Assembly (NCBI GenBank): GCA_016859345.1 | Contig: CM029124.1 | Coordinates: 13,824,980-13,888,979, forward strand | Source of the DNA: Istiophorus platypterus | Lineage: Eukaryota > Chordata > Actinopteri > Istiophoriformes > Istiophoridae | DNA length: 64,000 bases | Direction of reading: 5' to 3' | Shown here: positions 47,701 through 59,732 of the stretch, one piece after another | How positions within the stretch are numbered: position 1 is the stretch's first letter | Layout of the letters: every line of letters begins with the position of its first letter | Translations under genes and position numbers: made by a program | Notes under the pieces: model-generated | The model's input: the letters and a program-made list of their open reading frames with translations, nothing else | Databases searched by the model: none | Told to the model about the DNA's origin: nothing

Positions 47701-49542
47701 CTCTGCTCTGAGATTTATGACTTGTGATAGATACAGTCTTCAAATTGTCACTGTGTATAATAAAATGGGACCCCACCCGTGTCAGTTAGGAGGGGATATC
47801 AAATACCCACTTTACCAAAACTCTGAGACCTAAAAGGCCCATTCACAGGACTGACTTGGTCCCCAGGTTCCAGCCTTTGGCTTGAATTTAGCCTTGTCGT
47901 TTATTTATGGCTGCATTAGATGTGATGCCCCTTGGACATGAAATGATCTGCAGTCATCACCCAGGTTGGGATGATTTTATAACTTTTGGCCATTTGAAAT
48001 CTGCACATATATACAAAACTCCCTTTAGGATGGATAAAATTTTATCTGACCATGTCTCAGACCAGAAACTGGCAGGATTATATCCTTTGAAACCCGCCGT
48101 ATCGGAGAATATTTTTCTAACCTGGTGCATTTGTAAAGCTTTTTAATGGCAGGGGCTACTGAAACCTAATTCACTCATAATAATCAGTCATGGGGAATAA
48201 GGGGATGCTAAAATTATTTTGCTAGGGCTGCTGGGACTACGTGAACTAGCACTGGTCATCCAAAGCTGTACAGTCTGTCCTGATTTTAATAATAACAAAG
48301 TGAAAAAAAAGCCTTGACTGACCCTTTGTTAAATCCATGCAGTGTGACTCAGATGTTCTATTTACACTGCTCAGTAAATCCATGACAATGACTAGGTACC
48401 TAAATAGGCTGTTTAATTTGAGCCAACTTTGTAAAGGTTTCCGAAAAACGATTGACTTGGCCGATGACTCAAATCCTTTAGACCAAAGTCTTGAGCCTGT
48501 CATAGCCCCATATTACATAAGGGTATAATCTGAAGCCTCGTTTTTTTAATCAATAGCAATTCTAATGTTTACAAGCAATATACAGTATTTGAAGGAGTCT
48601 CAAAGTGCTTTTAAAGCCCAATTTGTTGAGGCTTTCACTTGAGCCACCAGTCACTTTGTAGAATTATATAATCTAGGAGTTGCAGATGAGAGAGGTGCTT
48701 TTCATTGAGAGCTTAAATACGTTCGACCCACACCAGACACTCTTACTGCACAAACCCCATGTCAGGCATACAGCAGATATATATTATCAGCTTCAGCTTG
48801 CGTTCAGTGTTCAGATTGGAGGAGACAATGGACAATGACCACAGAAATATCTAGTTTGAATTGTGGGCATATCGACAATGCTGGAGTATATTTGTTCCAA
48901 TTTTTCATCTTATCAGATTGCTCCCTCAAAAGCTGTATCCTTCTCTTGTTACCATGATGGTATTCACCTAATATGAATATCTTGCATCACCTGGTTATAT
49001 ATTGGAATATGATGCAACTCGAAATCTCTTTTTAGATAAAGTAACTGGTCCAGTCAAGGTAGTTGCTCTTTTTAGTTATATCAGAAAATAAATTATCAAA
49101 CAGTTACAGGGGAATGAAAGATGGATTAACACCTTTTGTTTTAAGATAGGCCCAGATCTGGCGTCTGTTGTTGAAAACAAAGATTCCCCAGTCTGCTGTT
49201 TATTCAGCATTAATAGACTGATACAAGGAGACGCGATGGAACCACGTCTCCCTCTACTGGAACATGATGCAAACACCTTCCTGCAGAACAGAACAGAGCA
49301 GAATACAACATGATGACCTTTCTCCGGGGGTTTCTACTGTTCACTCTTCACAAGTAACGGACGTTTTTTTTTTAAAAAACAGTATAAATTCTCTCGTTTT
49401 TACCATGTAGCAAGATTTTAGCTTTATTTGCCCATTCCATGATTAAAACATTTAATAACTTTTACACGCACAATAGTGCTTATATTTTAAGACTGAGTAA
49501 TCCGAATGAAATCTGCATTATAATCATTATTATTATTATTAC

Positions 49543-49579
<37 letters not shown>

Positions 49580-49752
49580 GTTAAATAAAACTAATAAAAA
49601 GATACAAAAATGAAGTTTGGACTATATGGCACAAAATATGGGATATTTCAGGCATTACTGTAAACTGAACTACTGAACTTACTGAGGAGTGTATAATCAA
49701 ATCCTTTTTCATCTGTATTCAGTAAGAGTCACATTTAGTCCACACACACACT

Positions 49753-49793
<41 letters not shown>

Positions 49794-52700
49794 GCACACA
49801 TATGCACACAGAGTATCTGGCAGGCAGTGATAACACTAAAGGCAGAATAAGAATAGGGCAGTCATATACATGAGAACTAAGAATAACAGTTTCTGTACAA
49901 CACAATATCTGATGTACCATCGTGTATTTATAGATCTCTAGCTCCTAAGACCACTTTACATATGCTGCATTGCATTTACACTGCATAGCATTTACACGCA
50001 AATACCTTGCGTACATTATCATGGCAAATAATAATGTGGTCTCTAATGCAGAGCAAAAAGAAAATTGATGTGATTTTTTAATTATTCTGTTCATAATACC
50101 AATGCCAGTGCAGTCAGACAACTTTTAAACTCGAAGAAACTGACCTTGAATAAAACAAAAAAAAACTTCCATTGTGCCATATATTGGCCACATGTAAAAA
50201 TACTTGAAAACATTATCCAGAAACCTACAGACATATTGTCTCTCTATGTCTTTGAGAGTGAAGATATTCTGAGACAAAGAGAGCTTGTTCAGATTCCTGT
50301 AGCTGCTTTTCTAGATGCAAACAGTGGAAGAACAAACCTGTCAAGGAAATTGTTGTGACACCTGACTGGTAGTGATAGCAAAATGGCAGAAGACAGAACT
50401 AACACAGACTACACTCAGAGGATGCTTCTGTGGCTTGAGAGGAGGAAGTTAAACAGCACATGTTCAAGATAAATTGAGGGATAACAAAAAAAAGCTAGTG
50501 TGTCAATATCTTTGCGACATGTGATGTTATGGACATTTGCAATGACAGAGGCCCCTGATCTGAATCTAGACAGAATTATCAAATCTCTAAAGTATGATGC
50601 AAAGGATTTTTATTGACTGATAGGATCTGGTACAGTTTAAACTGTGAGTTTGGACACTGAACTCCATTGACAAACTATTGTTTTTTTGTGGCTTCTCTTG
50701 TTGTACCAACATCTAAGAAAAGAAATGACTTGTCCTGAAAAAAGAACAACAAAACCTCCAAAATATGTCTGTGTCAAAAAGAAAAAATAAAGAAAATCCA
50801 CCATATGACCAAATATAAACTTATAATACTGCACAACTCAGTTTTAATGTCTCTTCTTAAACTAAGCAACAGAGAGACAGACTGTAGTGAGAGTGCTATT
50901 CAGAGACTAATCTTGGAGCTGCTCCACAGATAATAAATAATGAAACAACTGTGACACAGTACTTGATTATACAGACACTTTATCTAACTCACATCATGAA
51001 GTCCTATATTCAAATAAAGCTTATTTTAATATCACATCCCAAACACAAATTCTATAAACCCAGGGATTCAGTCACTAATTCCAAATACTTTAAACGAATC
51101 AACTCCACCAACTACGCGCCATCTGCTGACATCCTCCTTTAAGTCCTGATACTCTAATTTTCAGTTTTGACTGACTTTACTGTCCAAAATCACTGGCAAC
51201 ACAATATAGATCCAGTTTCCTGTAAGAAATCCATTGAACAACCACAAAATGTCAACACTGGCCTTGATCTCCATACACTTTAAGGGTGCCGTTCATGGTC
51301 TGTTTGCATAGTTCAACTTTCACACCAACCAGTAGTTTAAACAGGGTGGTTACATGATACATTTATGAAGTCTACTAATGGATTATATACTGTATTTACA
51401 CAACAGTCCTGAGCCTTAAATAGTCTTGAAACCACATACATACAGAGATACAGCACACAGATTTCAAACAACTCTGAGGTTGGCCTCATACCTCTTGTTT
51501 TCAGCACAGCTCTGTTTCAGTCTCAGCACTCTTGCTGTCATGTAATATCTCAGTATCAGACTGGCTTTCATGTTTAAAGACTCTGCAACTTGCACATCTC
51601 TCACAATATAAAGGTGTGCTTTGATTGAAATCCCTTTTTACCTTCCCACACATTTAGTTTTCTCCCCATCTTCCCCCTCCTCTCTGCTGCGTGGCACATG
51701 CCAGCTTTCCTCTGCCATCCTGTCGGCCTGCAGCAGATGTGACATCACTACAGCTCGTCTACACTCTGCTGCCCCCCCCCATCTCTCTGACTCCCCAGCA
51801 TCTCTGTCTCCCACGCATTCCTTCTTTCTCTCTAGCTCAGCACACACAGCCATTTTGATCTTGCAAACAAGATCTGAGAGACTCACTAGTGCAGAGAGAG
51901 GAGGGGACAAGGAGAAGAGAGGAAGTGAAAATTTGAGGAGGATAAGAAACTGAGGAGGAAAAGAAAGAGAAGCACAGGCTTTCAGTGCAGTGAGATAAAG
52001 CTGAGGCAGTCGTGTTGTTGTGTAACGGTGATCAAAAAAGCCCTGGCTGTTTGGCTGCCATTTTGGTTCTGCTTTAAGTCACTTTTCTCCATCAGGAGCC
52101 ATGTGACTTTCTGCATGAGGTAACAACTCTGTTACTGCAAAAGGCAGTGAACGACAGATGAGGGAGTGACGGGGGGGGGGGTGGGGGGGTGGAAGAGGAA
52201 GATGGGGAGAGGGTGAGATGAGGAAGGGAGAATGAGGAGGGAGGGGTTAGAATGAGATGGGTGAGAGATGGAGAGAGTGGTGAGCGGAGGGGAGTGCATG
52301 GTTGAGTGGGTGCATGTGAAAATGAAAGGGGGGGGTGTCTTCAGCGCACAGGCAATCTATTTTTACCATTTAGTCTGAACAAAGGATGTGATTGGTTCCA
52401 CTGTGTTAGGACGGATCTCCTTCATGCGGGAAACAAAGCCTTAAAAAGGCTGATTCACAGCAAAGTCACAACAACAGCAGGATGTCACTGGGTTGTCAAT
52501 GAACCAGACAGACAGGAGAAGTCTGTTCCATATTACGACTGACATTCTCTCACATGCATGCAGACATGCTAAACAGTTCATAGCCCTTTATTCAATAACA
52601 TTCTGACCAAATGACAAAACAAAGATGAGCAGGACAAGGTGAAACGAGAAAGTGATGTTAGAATAAGCGAGGATTTGTTTTTCCAAAGCAGAAAAGCACG

Positions 52701-54424
52701 CAAAGGATTGGGAGGTTCCTCCATCCACTATCATAGAAGAATGTAAACAAACCAGCCCTCAAATATAATGATTTACAGTGCACACATACACAGAGGGAGA
52801 GAGAAACTGCAAAGCAGTGTTGATCAATGTTACTCTGCGGTTATCTGAGAGATCCACCAGCCTAAACTTGTCCTAGCAGGTTCCCCATGAAGGTACGTGT
52901 GTGAGTGTAGGTGTATATCAGCACTCGTGCCTGCGTGTGTAAACCTTTATGCATTTGTGTTTGACTGTTGGTGCACAAAATGCACATGGCAGATCTCTGT
53001 GGTGGAAGTCTTTGTTGGCACATCCTTCAGAAACATGTGGATGTCATTAAAGGTTTCTGTTCCACAATAAAGTCTGTCAACAGAGGGAGTGAAGGAGGCA
53101 GAGATACCGGAAAACTACAGGAGAGATTAAGGAATGATCTGAGAAGAGAACATCAAGCGGATGCCCCTCTAATATTATTCTGTCTGATAGCCAACTACCA
53201 ATGAATCAGCCCCATTAAAATGATACTGACACCCTAATTCAATCTGCCTTCTTTGAGATCCCCCCGAGCAGACGCTACAATTCAATTTCTCTCTGTTACT
53301 CGCTCCCTTGTGCTGCACAGAGCTCGTCCCCTGGCATTGTGAGGCTTTTCACTGTGCGCAAGGCAACTGTCTCTGTGGCCTGCCTGCCTGCTCTCGCTGG
53401 GGTACCGTTAAAGAGAAATTGCTCGCAAAGGACCAAACACTCTATGGGAGAAAACAGATTCTGAGATTTACTTGATAAAAATTGCCGAAACACTTCACTT
53501 GCCAAATAATGACATGTGCAGGCAGCCTCAGACAATAATACATTTCCTCCTTCTTGGTCGGATACAGTAGCAGAGTTTGGAATCCAAAAACTAATAAGAT
53601 ACCATTAAGAATGGCAGTAAACTATCCTTTATGCAACCTTTGCTCAGAGCTCAAGAGATCAAGTATCTTGATTCCAGGAAAAGTCATGACAAATGTAACA
53701 ACTGCCTAAAAAACATGCAAATATGCAAGACTGCAAAATGCAAAGTCACAATGACAAAGAACTGTCGAATATCCAAACAGCAGCTTAACTCCAAGCAAAT
53801 TCAACTTTTAGTTAAATCTTCTTAAGTACCCCCATTAATGGTTTAAACTCATCAAGAGAGACCAGCTTTAAACCATTTTGCTGTGAGTAAATTGAAGTAC
53901 TTTTGCCTCATTCAGTTCTGACTCGCGAGAAAAAGATGAAAAACAGTTCCACTGACCGTAAGCACTGAATTCTACCATTCTTCTAGACACGTAAGAACAC
54001 AAATAATCAAAAATCAGACCTATAGTGGCCAGATAAAGCTGAGAAAAAGAGTAAAAAATAGAGTGAAAAGAATCAGAAAGAGTAGTATTTATTGATACCT
54101 CTGTCTCTCTGTATGTGGCAGAACTCAAAGAGCCATTGATCTGCTGCACAGCAAGCTAGCGTGACTGAGAGGGTCTGCTGAACAACTCAATCCTAAAGTG
54201 TGGTAGCCTCAGTCTATAACCTTGTTTTAGGACATGTGGTGAAAGTGTAGCACGGCTTCACCATCACACAAACATGCACACACGCACAAACTCACACAGC
54301 TTGACATTGGCCCTAGGCGGCTTTGCAGCACTTTTACATAAGTCATCTTTCTGACAGCACCACTGAGCACAGAGACGGAGGAGGAAAGAGGGAGAAGAGA
54401 GACAGGGAGACAGAGAAAGAGAGG

Positions 54425-54468
<44 letters not shown>

Positions 54469-54504
54469 GCACTCACCGGGACAAGCACAACCTCCAACAG
54501 ACAT
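39233..54504 (-). CDS. ldb1: LIM domain-binding protein 1 (Ldb1/CLIM2/NLI), 11 coding exons
   Basis: LDB1 is a nuclear adaptor without enzymatic activity. It dimerises and binds LIM-homeodomain and LMO proteins, bridging enhancers and promoters, for example in GATA1-TAL1-LMO2 complexes. Coding exons in transcript order: 54477-54504, 44175-44277, 43358-43402, 43081-43156, 41956-42058, 41503-41675, 41295-41417, 41121-41198, 40850-40973, 40511-40659, 39233-39457. All GT-AG junctions keep phase and give 408 aa (human 411). In order: MSVGGCACPG, SFKLYSPKEPPNG, the dimerisation domain from TPYGNQTDYRIYELNKRLQN (about 62-81) through IPRYFRSIFEGGATEL to CLFQKWQRM (about 280), the nuclear localisation signal KRRKRK (294-299) in a Ser/Asn-rich linker, and the LIM interaction domain VMMVGEPTLMGGEFGDEDER (from 336). 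It is nearly identical to mammalian LDB1. Fish often keep ldb1a and ldb1b; which one this is cannot be settled. Confidence 0.97.
39848..40197. mobile_element. Possible small non-autonomous hAT-like element in ldb1 intron 10
   Basis: The left end reads CAGTGGGCATCCCTGATCCT and the reverse complement of the right end reads CAGTGATGGGCAGTCCCTGG, which are similar as imperfect terminal inverted repeats. The left part also carries the GTTTCATTCCACCT motif seen in related fish repeats. No clear 8-bp target duplication is visible, and the interior is non-coding. Confidence 0.4.
40511..40659 (-). CDS. ldb1: ldb1 exon 10: nuclear localisation signal and linker
   Basis: Encodes residues 285-334: a basic KRRKRK signal, then a SGGST/SSGGG/SNNNSNS low-complexity linker, KKKSP and SLSSQVP. 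The CAA/CAG-rich run behind the Asn stretch is repeat-prone, but the frame is intact. Confidence 0.93.
44175..44277 (-). CDS. ldb1: ldb1 exon 2, containing the internal start of the short isoform
   Basis: Encodes residues 10-43. Met38, in GAMLDRDVG, corresponds to the first Met of the shorter LDB1 isoform (375 aa in mammals, 371 aa here). A transcript starting in the CpG island at about 46.8-47.0 kb and spliced to this exon would use it. The acceptor is GTGTTCAG and the donor is GGG|GTAGGT. Confidence 0.9.
44714..44774. repeat. GT microsatellite
   Basis: About 30 GT units with one GGTT interruption. Confidence 0.96.
46696..46733. repeat. CCT trinucleotide repeat
   Basis: About 12 CCT units with one interruption, inside the CpG island. 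Confidence 0.93.
46834..47000 (-). ncRNA. ldb1: Probable non-coding alternative first exon of ldb1 (5' UTR; left edge defined)
   Basis: On the minus strand the CpG-rich sequence ends with CTCTGCAG followed by the donor GTAACC (46828-46833). A transcript starting around 46.9-47.1 kb could splice from here to exon 2 at 44277 and start translation at Met38. The 5' limit given is only approximate, and no ATG in the right frame is present in the exon. Confidence 0.45.
47880..49300 (+). pseudogene. Coding-like, stop-riddled segment of unknown origin (possible retroelement relic)
   Basis: Several plus-strand frames run for 60-80 codons with protein-like composition but are broken by stops and shifts: 47907-48146, 48337-48528, and a stretch near 49125-49270 that reads KIGPDLASVVENKDSPVCCL. 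Together they look like pieces of one decayed open frame. I do not recognise the family, and I see no terminal repeats or poly(A) tail. Chance open frames in moderately AT-rich DNA remain possible. Confidence 0.25.
49525..49579. repeat. ATT trinucleotide microsatellite
   Basis: About 18 ATT units with one ACT interruption. Confidence 0.97.
49741..49800. repeat. CA microsatellite
   Basis: About 28 CA units with a CTCT interruption near the start and CG interruptions near the end. Confidence 0.97.
54430..54465. repeat. GA microsatellite beside the ldb1 exon 1 donor
   Basis: About 18 uninterrupted GA units. On the gene strand it is a CT run that begins six bases after the GTGAGT donor motif of ldb1 exon 1. 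Confidence 0.96.
54477..54504 (-). CDS. ldb1: ldb1 distal first coding exon (long isoform start)
   Basis: A 28-bp coding segment reads MSVGGCACP plus one base, ending at a consensus donor GTGAGT (54471-54476). It joins in phase to exon 2 (44277), making CACPGCSSKSFK, the exact N-terminus of the long LDB1 isoform with one extra Gly. It is too short to be noticed as an open frame of its own. The frame upstream continues without a better ATG. A GA microsatellite begins only six bases beyond the donor motif. Confidence 0.9.
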
Positions 54505-55039
54505 CTTCTCACATGTTGGGCTCTGCTCGGAACGAAACAGCTGCACTCAGTCCACACGCTGCTCGCATGGGCCAACTCTGAGGAAAACAACACAGACGGG
54601 GGGTGGAGAGATAAGAGGGAGTGGTACAAAGCAGGGCATGTACACCACAACTACAGCCCTCTCTCTCTGTCAGAGGCAGGAAGTTGGCAGTGGTGCTCTA
54701 GCTGCATCATTAATAGGCATATTGCAACACAAGTGGGAGGGAAAATGAGAGAGGAGTGAAATAGGCGGAAAGAGCCTTAACGGTATGTGAGACTGGAGTA
54801 AGTAATGTGGAATGGCACAAAGGCGTGTGTGTTTGTGTTTGTGTGTGCATATGTTTGTGTGTGTGTGAAAAAGAAGAATGCAGGAGGGAAGCAATTAGAG
54901 CAAAGGAGAGTAAAAAGAGAAAATGCACAAGGTGTGTGTGTGTGGCAGTGATGCATCGTCTATTTTTGCCCGTTGCTGCTGTGGGAGATAAACGTACTCA
55001 GTAGGAGCCCAGAGGCAGAGGGTCATTACTGCCAAACAA

Positions 55040-55088
55040 ACACACATGCACACACACTCACTCACTCACACACTCACTCATACACTCA

Positions 55089-55119
<31 letters not shown>
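55040..55119. repeat. CA/CTCA microsatellite
   Basis: A mixture of CACA and CTCA units followed by about 13 pure CA units. Confidence 0.95.
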
Positions 55120-55121
<2 letters not shown>

Positions 55122-55739
55122 GCATCGTGTATGACAGATTTCCATCTCTCTTTCTGTCTCCCTCTCTCGCTCCATCCTTCTGCTTTTCTGCTGCAGAGAG
55201 AAGACTGGTGTTAATCACTACAGACAGTATCGATTAAAAATGCAAAGCCCACCTGGAGCGCAGGGACACCAGAGGCTCATGGGAGGCAGGAATAGCACAC
55301 ACGCACAAATGTGCACATGCTCACAACCGACAGGAGCTGCATGTAAACAGTCTGACTCGACTACAGACTGTTTGCCCAGCAGCCTCTTCTTCTTCTCCCT
55401 CTGTTCAACCCTTTTTACTCTACTCATGCTTTTTAATCTTATTTAACTCTGTCAATTAAATCTCCTCACCCTGTTGATATTACCTTGACCTTTCTGCAGC
55501 TTGATGTGGCTTGATGTGATTTGGTTTCATTTCCTTTCCCCAGTCCACATCTCTGGTTTCCCTTCCCGTTCATCCCATAACTTCTCTTGGCTCGAGTGTG
55601 CCTGTTCTGCGAGCCAATAATCTCATAATCTCACACTTCACTACACAAACACACCAGCACATAACTGACTACCATGAGCTGGATGTCTTTGTTGCCTGTG
55701 TACCTGATCCTGTCAGATGGATAACAGACTTAACTGTAT

Positions 55740-56445
55740 CACTGAATTATTGTGAATGAATACAAGAGAAGGTAAAAAAATGGAAAATGTTTAAATTGAA
55801 ATACAACTTTGGTCCTAACCGACAGCAAGAAATACAAAGATACTACATGTTGCAATTGAGAGTCTACTTAGCAAGTTGGAAGAGAAGTCTTAACAGAAAA
55901 TTAAAAAGTAATGGGAACAGGTAAAATAGTAAAAAAAAAAAAGTATAGAATAAATACAAATAGTTGAAATACTTGATAGCAAAAACTAATTAATAAATGG
56001 TTAAATGTGATGAAAAATGGGAAAAAGCAAATGTAATTAAAAAACAGCTCAAATAATTGGATAAACATGATAGATAAACAATTGAAATAGTCTGTTTAAA
56101 GAAACTGATAAATGTCGAAAAAACTAAAAGTTCTTATAGAATAATTGGCTGAAATGGTTGAAAAGTAATGGATGAATAGCTGAATTATAAAGCTTTGGAT
56201 AAAAGGGTAAAAGAGTAAAATTGTATCCCGCTACCGTCAATCCAACTGTTTAACTGTAACAACATCCACTTTACATAATCAAAAGTGTTAAACATCATCT
56301 GGTTGAAGATGAGTTCAAATTGACATATTTTTATCATGACAGATGTTCCAAATATATGGACTGTGACAGTGAAAGGGTTCTTTTGCTCATGTGATCGGAC
56401 TCTGGGGGTAAATCAGACAAAAAGGACTGAGAACCACTGGTCCAG
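55740..56445. mobile_element. AT-rich degenerate repeat ending in a hAT-like terminus
   Basis: The interior is built of loosely repeated GATAAA/AATAGTTGAAAT/AAGTAATGG-type words, a texture I associate with a known fish interspersed repeat. The right end reads TGAGAACCACTGG, the inverse of the CAGTGGTTCTCA terminus seen at 38506. The left end is not defined, and the whole is non-coding. Confidence 0.4.
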
Positions 56446-57139
56446 TATATCCATATACTGTATCTCCTGCATTAAAACAGCCCGCAAAGTGAGTTGAAGC
56501 CCAGTTTAACAAACCTCAGATCTCTCTTGTCTTGTCACTCACAACCAATATACTAACAAAAGACAAACAACTGTCTCCACTGAAACGAGAGCTGACAGGC
56601 ACATTCCCCACACACCAGTACACTAGCAGAGGCATCACAGTTAAATAACATAAACGGTGTCAGACACTGTTTTAGGGACTGAGACACAATGAACAACCCT
56701 GTGGGCCTCCTCTTCTTTCCGCTTACTCGTCTTCCTCCCCCTCTCCTTTCATTTCCCCTTCGCACACTCACACAGGCACTTTTTGTCTCTGTCTGTTTCA
56801 ACAAGGTTTGTCTCTGTCTCTTTCTGAGTCCTCTCATCTCATGCTGCTATTCTGTCACCATTTGGTCCTTTGTGTGCCTTGTAGGTCGCGATCCGCAGTT
56901 TTGACATTTGCAGAAGATCCTGCTACTGTAAAATTGACAACTCTGAACAAAGGCAGATATGAGCAATGGAGAGAGCCATCCCCAGCAAGAGAGAGAGAGG
57001 GGAAAAAAGCAGAGATAAAAGCGAGAGACAAGAAACAGAGGAGGGGTGCATGAATGTGATTTGGGAAATGGCTTCTGTTTCCAGGAGCGATTAGGCTTTG
57101 AAGCTGAGCACTTCACCACTGACTGCACTGTCAGGCATG

Positions 57140-57175
<36 letters not shown>

Positions 57176-57200
57176 CCCTCTCCTCCTCTCACTCTCCTAC
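57140..57200. repeat. CT-rich microsatellite
   Basis: Ten CT units, then TCT/CTC variants ending in CCCCTCTCCTCCTCTC. Confidence 0.9.
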
Positions 57201-57715
57201 TCTTGCAGATACAGAGATTCCCACTCTGTCAACACATCGCTCAAAAACCTCTCTGAAAATAATGAAGTTCCCCCTCTGTCGCCTCCTTCTCTCCACTGTG
57301 GGAACACTCAGCAGCAGCAGTTCCATAACACTATGTGACAGAAAGCAAAGTGCCGGCACACAGATGCACTGACTGCCTGGCTTACTGAGGCACACAACAC
57401 AACTACTCAACACCACTTGCTCACATGCCCTGACAACCTTGATTTTCCTAAATTCATCAACAAAATGTTTAAAAGGCTCCTGGTGACATACTTGTTATCT
57501 CAGGTGAGGTCATGCCATCAATGCTTACCTCTCAGCCTTTTGTCTTGCAGCTGTTTTGCGAACCCCCCCCCCTTCCCCTTTCTTATCTCTCACAGACAAA
57601 CACTCTTAAACAACCTCCATCTCAATGCTTACCTTTGTCTTTCTCTTTCTTCTGCAGCCACTCGCTCGAACAAGTCCGCCTGGGTCAGCCACACAGAGGA
57701 AACCAAGCTGGGCCA

Positions 57716-57717
<2 letters not shown>

Positions 57718-57756
<39 letters not shown>

Positions 57757-57930
57757 GGGAGAGAGGGAGAGTGTGATGAGCAGATGCAGATAGGAGACAC
57801 AAATGGAACGGGGGGGGGTCTAGCAGTGTGCAAATTGGATGATGAGAAGGAAGGAAGGAGGGAAGGAAGGAAGGAAGGACGTGGAGGAGGAGGAGGAGGA
57901 GGAGGAGGAGGAGGAGGAGGAGGAGGAGGG
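57718..57930. repeat. Polypurine tract: GA, GGAA and GGA microsatellites
   Basis: GA units (57718-57771), then GGAA units (57846-57879), then about 16 GGA units (57882-57930), all purine-rich on the plus strand. The long open frames of more than 100 codons on either strand across this region are products of the repeats. Confidence 0.95.
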
Positions 57931-57987
57931 GAAGGGGGGCAGCTCTGGGCTGCACTGGTATGAATATGACGCAGAGGCAGCAGCCAC

Positions 57988-58048
57988 TTCTCCTCTCCTC
58001 TCCTCTCCTCTCCTCTCCTCTCCTCTCCTCTCCTCTCCTCTCCTCTCC
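57988..58048. repeat. CTCCT pentanucleotide microsatellite
   Basis: About 12 near-perfect CTCCT units, pyrimidine-rich on the plus strand, about 60 bp after the polypurine tract. Confidence 0.96.
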
Positions 58049-58705
58049 AGCCCCATCCTTCCATGCCCACCGAGAGAGAGAGAGGGGGAGAGAGGGCACT
58101 GTATCCATGGCAACGGCAGAGCAGCGGTAGGTAGCAGTTAGGGAGAGTGTTGGGGCACCGATGTGTTCCTCGTTCTCGGTTTCTCTCAGAAAAAGGAAGG
58201 GGGGTATCGCTGTAGAGGACACATGAGCAGCAGCAGATTCTTTAGGAGATGACAGGTAATGGGAGGCAGACTGTTTGGACCGGTTGTGCCTCAGGCACAT
58301 GGGAAACGGGCACCAAGGAAGCACATGCTAATTGTACCGCAAATGTAGAAAAAAAAAGGAAAGCAGCGATCAATCGATTAATTGATGGAACAAGTAACTT
58401 TAAATGTAAACGTATTGCTTTCGGTCCTCTAACCACACCACATGAAGTCCAGGACAGGGATAATGTAAAACACTGCAAACACGATGATTTGATTATATAA
58501 AATGATTTCCAACTTGAAAAAAAAAAAAATCGAACTGTGTCTGTGCTGAGCTGAACAACTTAACAAAGGGTAAGGAGATATTAAAAAAAAAAAAAAAAAA
58601 CAGTGCGAATGCAAAGATGTCTTATTGCGACACTGCTAAAACCATTCTGCACATGTTTTTGTTTCGAGCAAAGCCCTTTTTTTTCCACGTTCATCTACAC
58701 TCATC

Positions 58706-58782
58706 AGGAGCAATTTAGGGTTCAGTGTCCTGCTCAAGGACGCTTCAGCCTATTTACATGAGGAGCTGGGGATCCAACCACA
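58706..58782 (+). mobile_element. V-SINE-like conserved tail fragment
   Basis: The stretch has AGGAGCAATTTAGGGTTCAG followed by TGTCCTGCTCAAGGACGC and a GGGGATCCAACCA motif. This matches the conserved 3' region of fish V-SINEs as I remember it (AGGAGCAATTTGGGGTTAAG, TTGCTCAAGGACAC, GGGATCGAACC). No tRNA-like head was recognised upstream. Confidence 0.65.
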
Positions 58783-59732
58783 CACCCCTCAACTGTTGCT
58801 GAATCCAACTCCTAAACTCACATTCTTCATTAGAAATACATGTTTTTCAAAGGAAAAGCGGTAAGGGACACAACTGATCAGCGAGACTTGTGATTGTTGC
58901 CCTAAGGATTCCTGGATCGACATCAGGGAGGATAGAGCACGCAGACACACAACTACGCTGCGGTGGGCCTGTAACCTGGCGTGTCTGTTGTTCTGAGACT
59001 GCTTGGCAACAGGGATGCTTTCTCAAACTCACCATAGTGCATGCATGAGTTTACTGAAGAGCTCTGCCACAGTGAGGACGCTGTTGGAGAATGCGAAGAT
59101 TGGAGCAGAGAATGAATGACAGATGTACAACAGAGTCACAGACAAAGTGGTAAAGCGCAATGAAAGACCACAGTGTTTATATCTGCGTGGAGGCTCACCT
59201 TTAATTCATTTCTACCTGTGGGACAATGGGAATTGCCTATGGCTTTTCTGTGGCAAGCACTAGCGATCCTGATGAGGAATACATCAACCCCACTTTTGCA
59301 TTTGACCCAGTTTAATCCCCACCTCTGTTTCATGGCCTGTTTTTTATGTTCACTCCTCAAACCTTTCCTTCATGTATTATACTCAGTAACCAACAGACAT
59401 CCGACACTGTCCTTTAATAATTTTACCAACCCAGCTATGAAGGAAAACAGTTTTCTTCTCAGTGTGATGTTTGGTTAGTCCTCAGGGAGCCATTACTGTT
59501 TTCCTGGTGGCGTTCCCATTTACAAATTTAATTTTGTATGTGGCTGACTCTGAAGGGTTAGTGCTATACTAATACATACAGTAGGTCTAAACCTAAAGAT
59601 AGAGGTTGAAAAAAAGGCTTTAATCAAGGTACACTTACTAGATTTTTCCAGAGCTTTACCTGCATCTCAAAGTCTTCTTCACCTAATGCAGTTTGCTCAG
59701 TTGTGATCACTTGACCTAAGTATGGGATTTTG

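Larger units (their letters stand above)
44278..54476 (-). other. ldb1: ldb1 intron 1 (10.2 kb)
   Basis: By far the longest intron of the gene. It holds an alternative CpG-island promoter (46.2-47.4 kb), several microsatellites (44714-44774, 46696-46733, 49525-49579, 49741-49800), a coding-like decayed segment (47.9-49.3 kb), and G-rich or purine-rich patches near 52170-52290. No other exon was recognised. Confidence 0.6.

Noticed and set aside
57606..58324. Open frames of 154 and 231 codons on the minus strand
   Set aside because: They consist of Ser/Leu/Pro repeats and RRGEE repeats generated by microsatellites.
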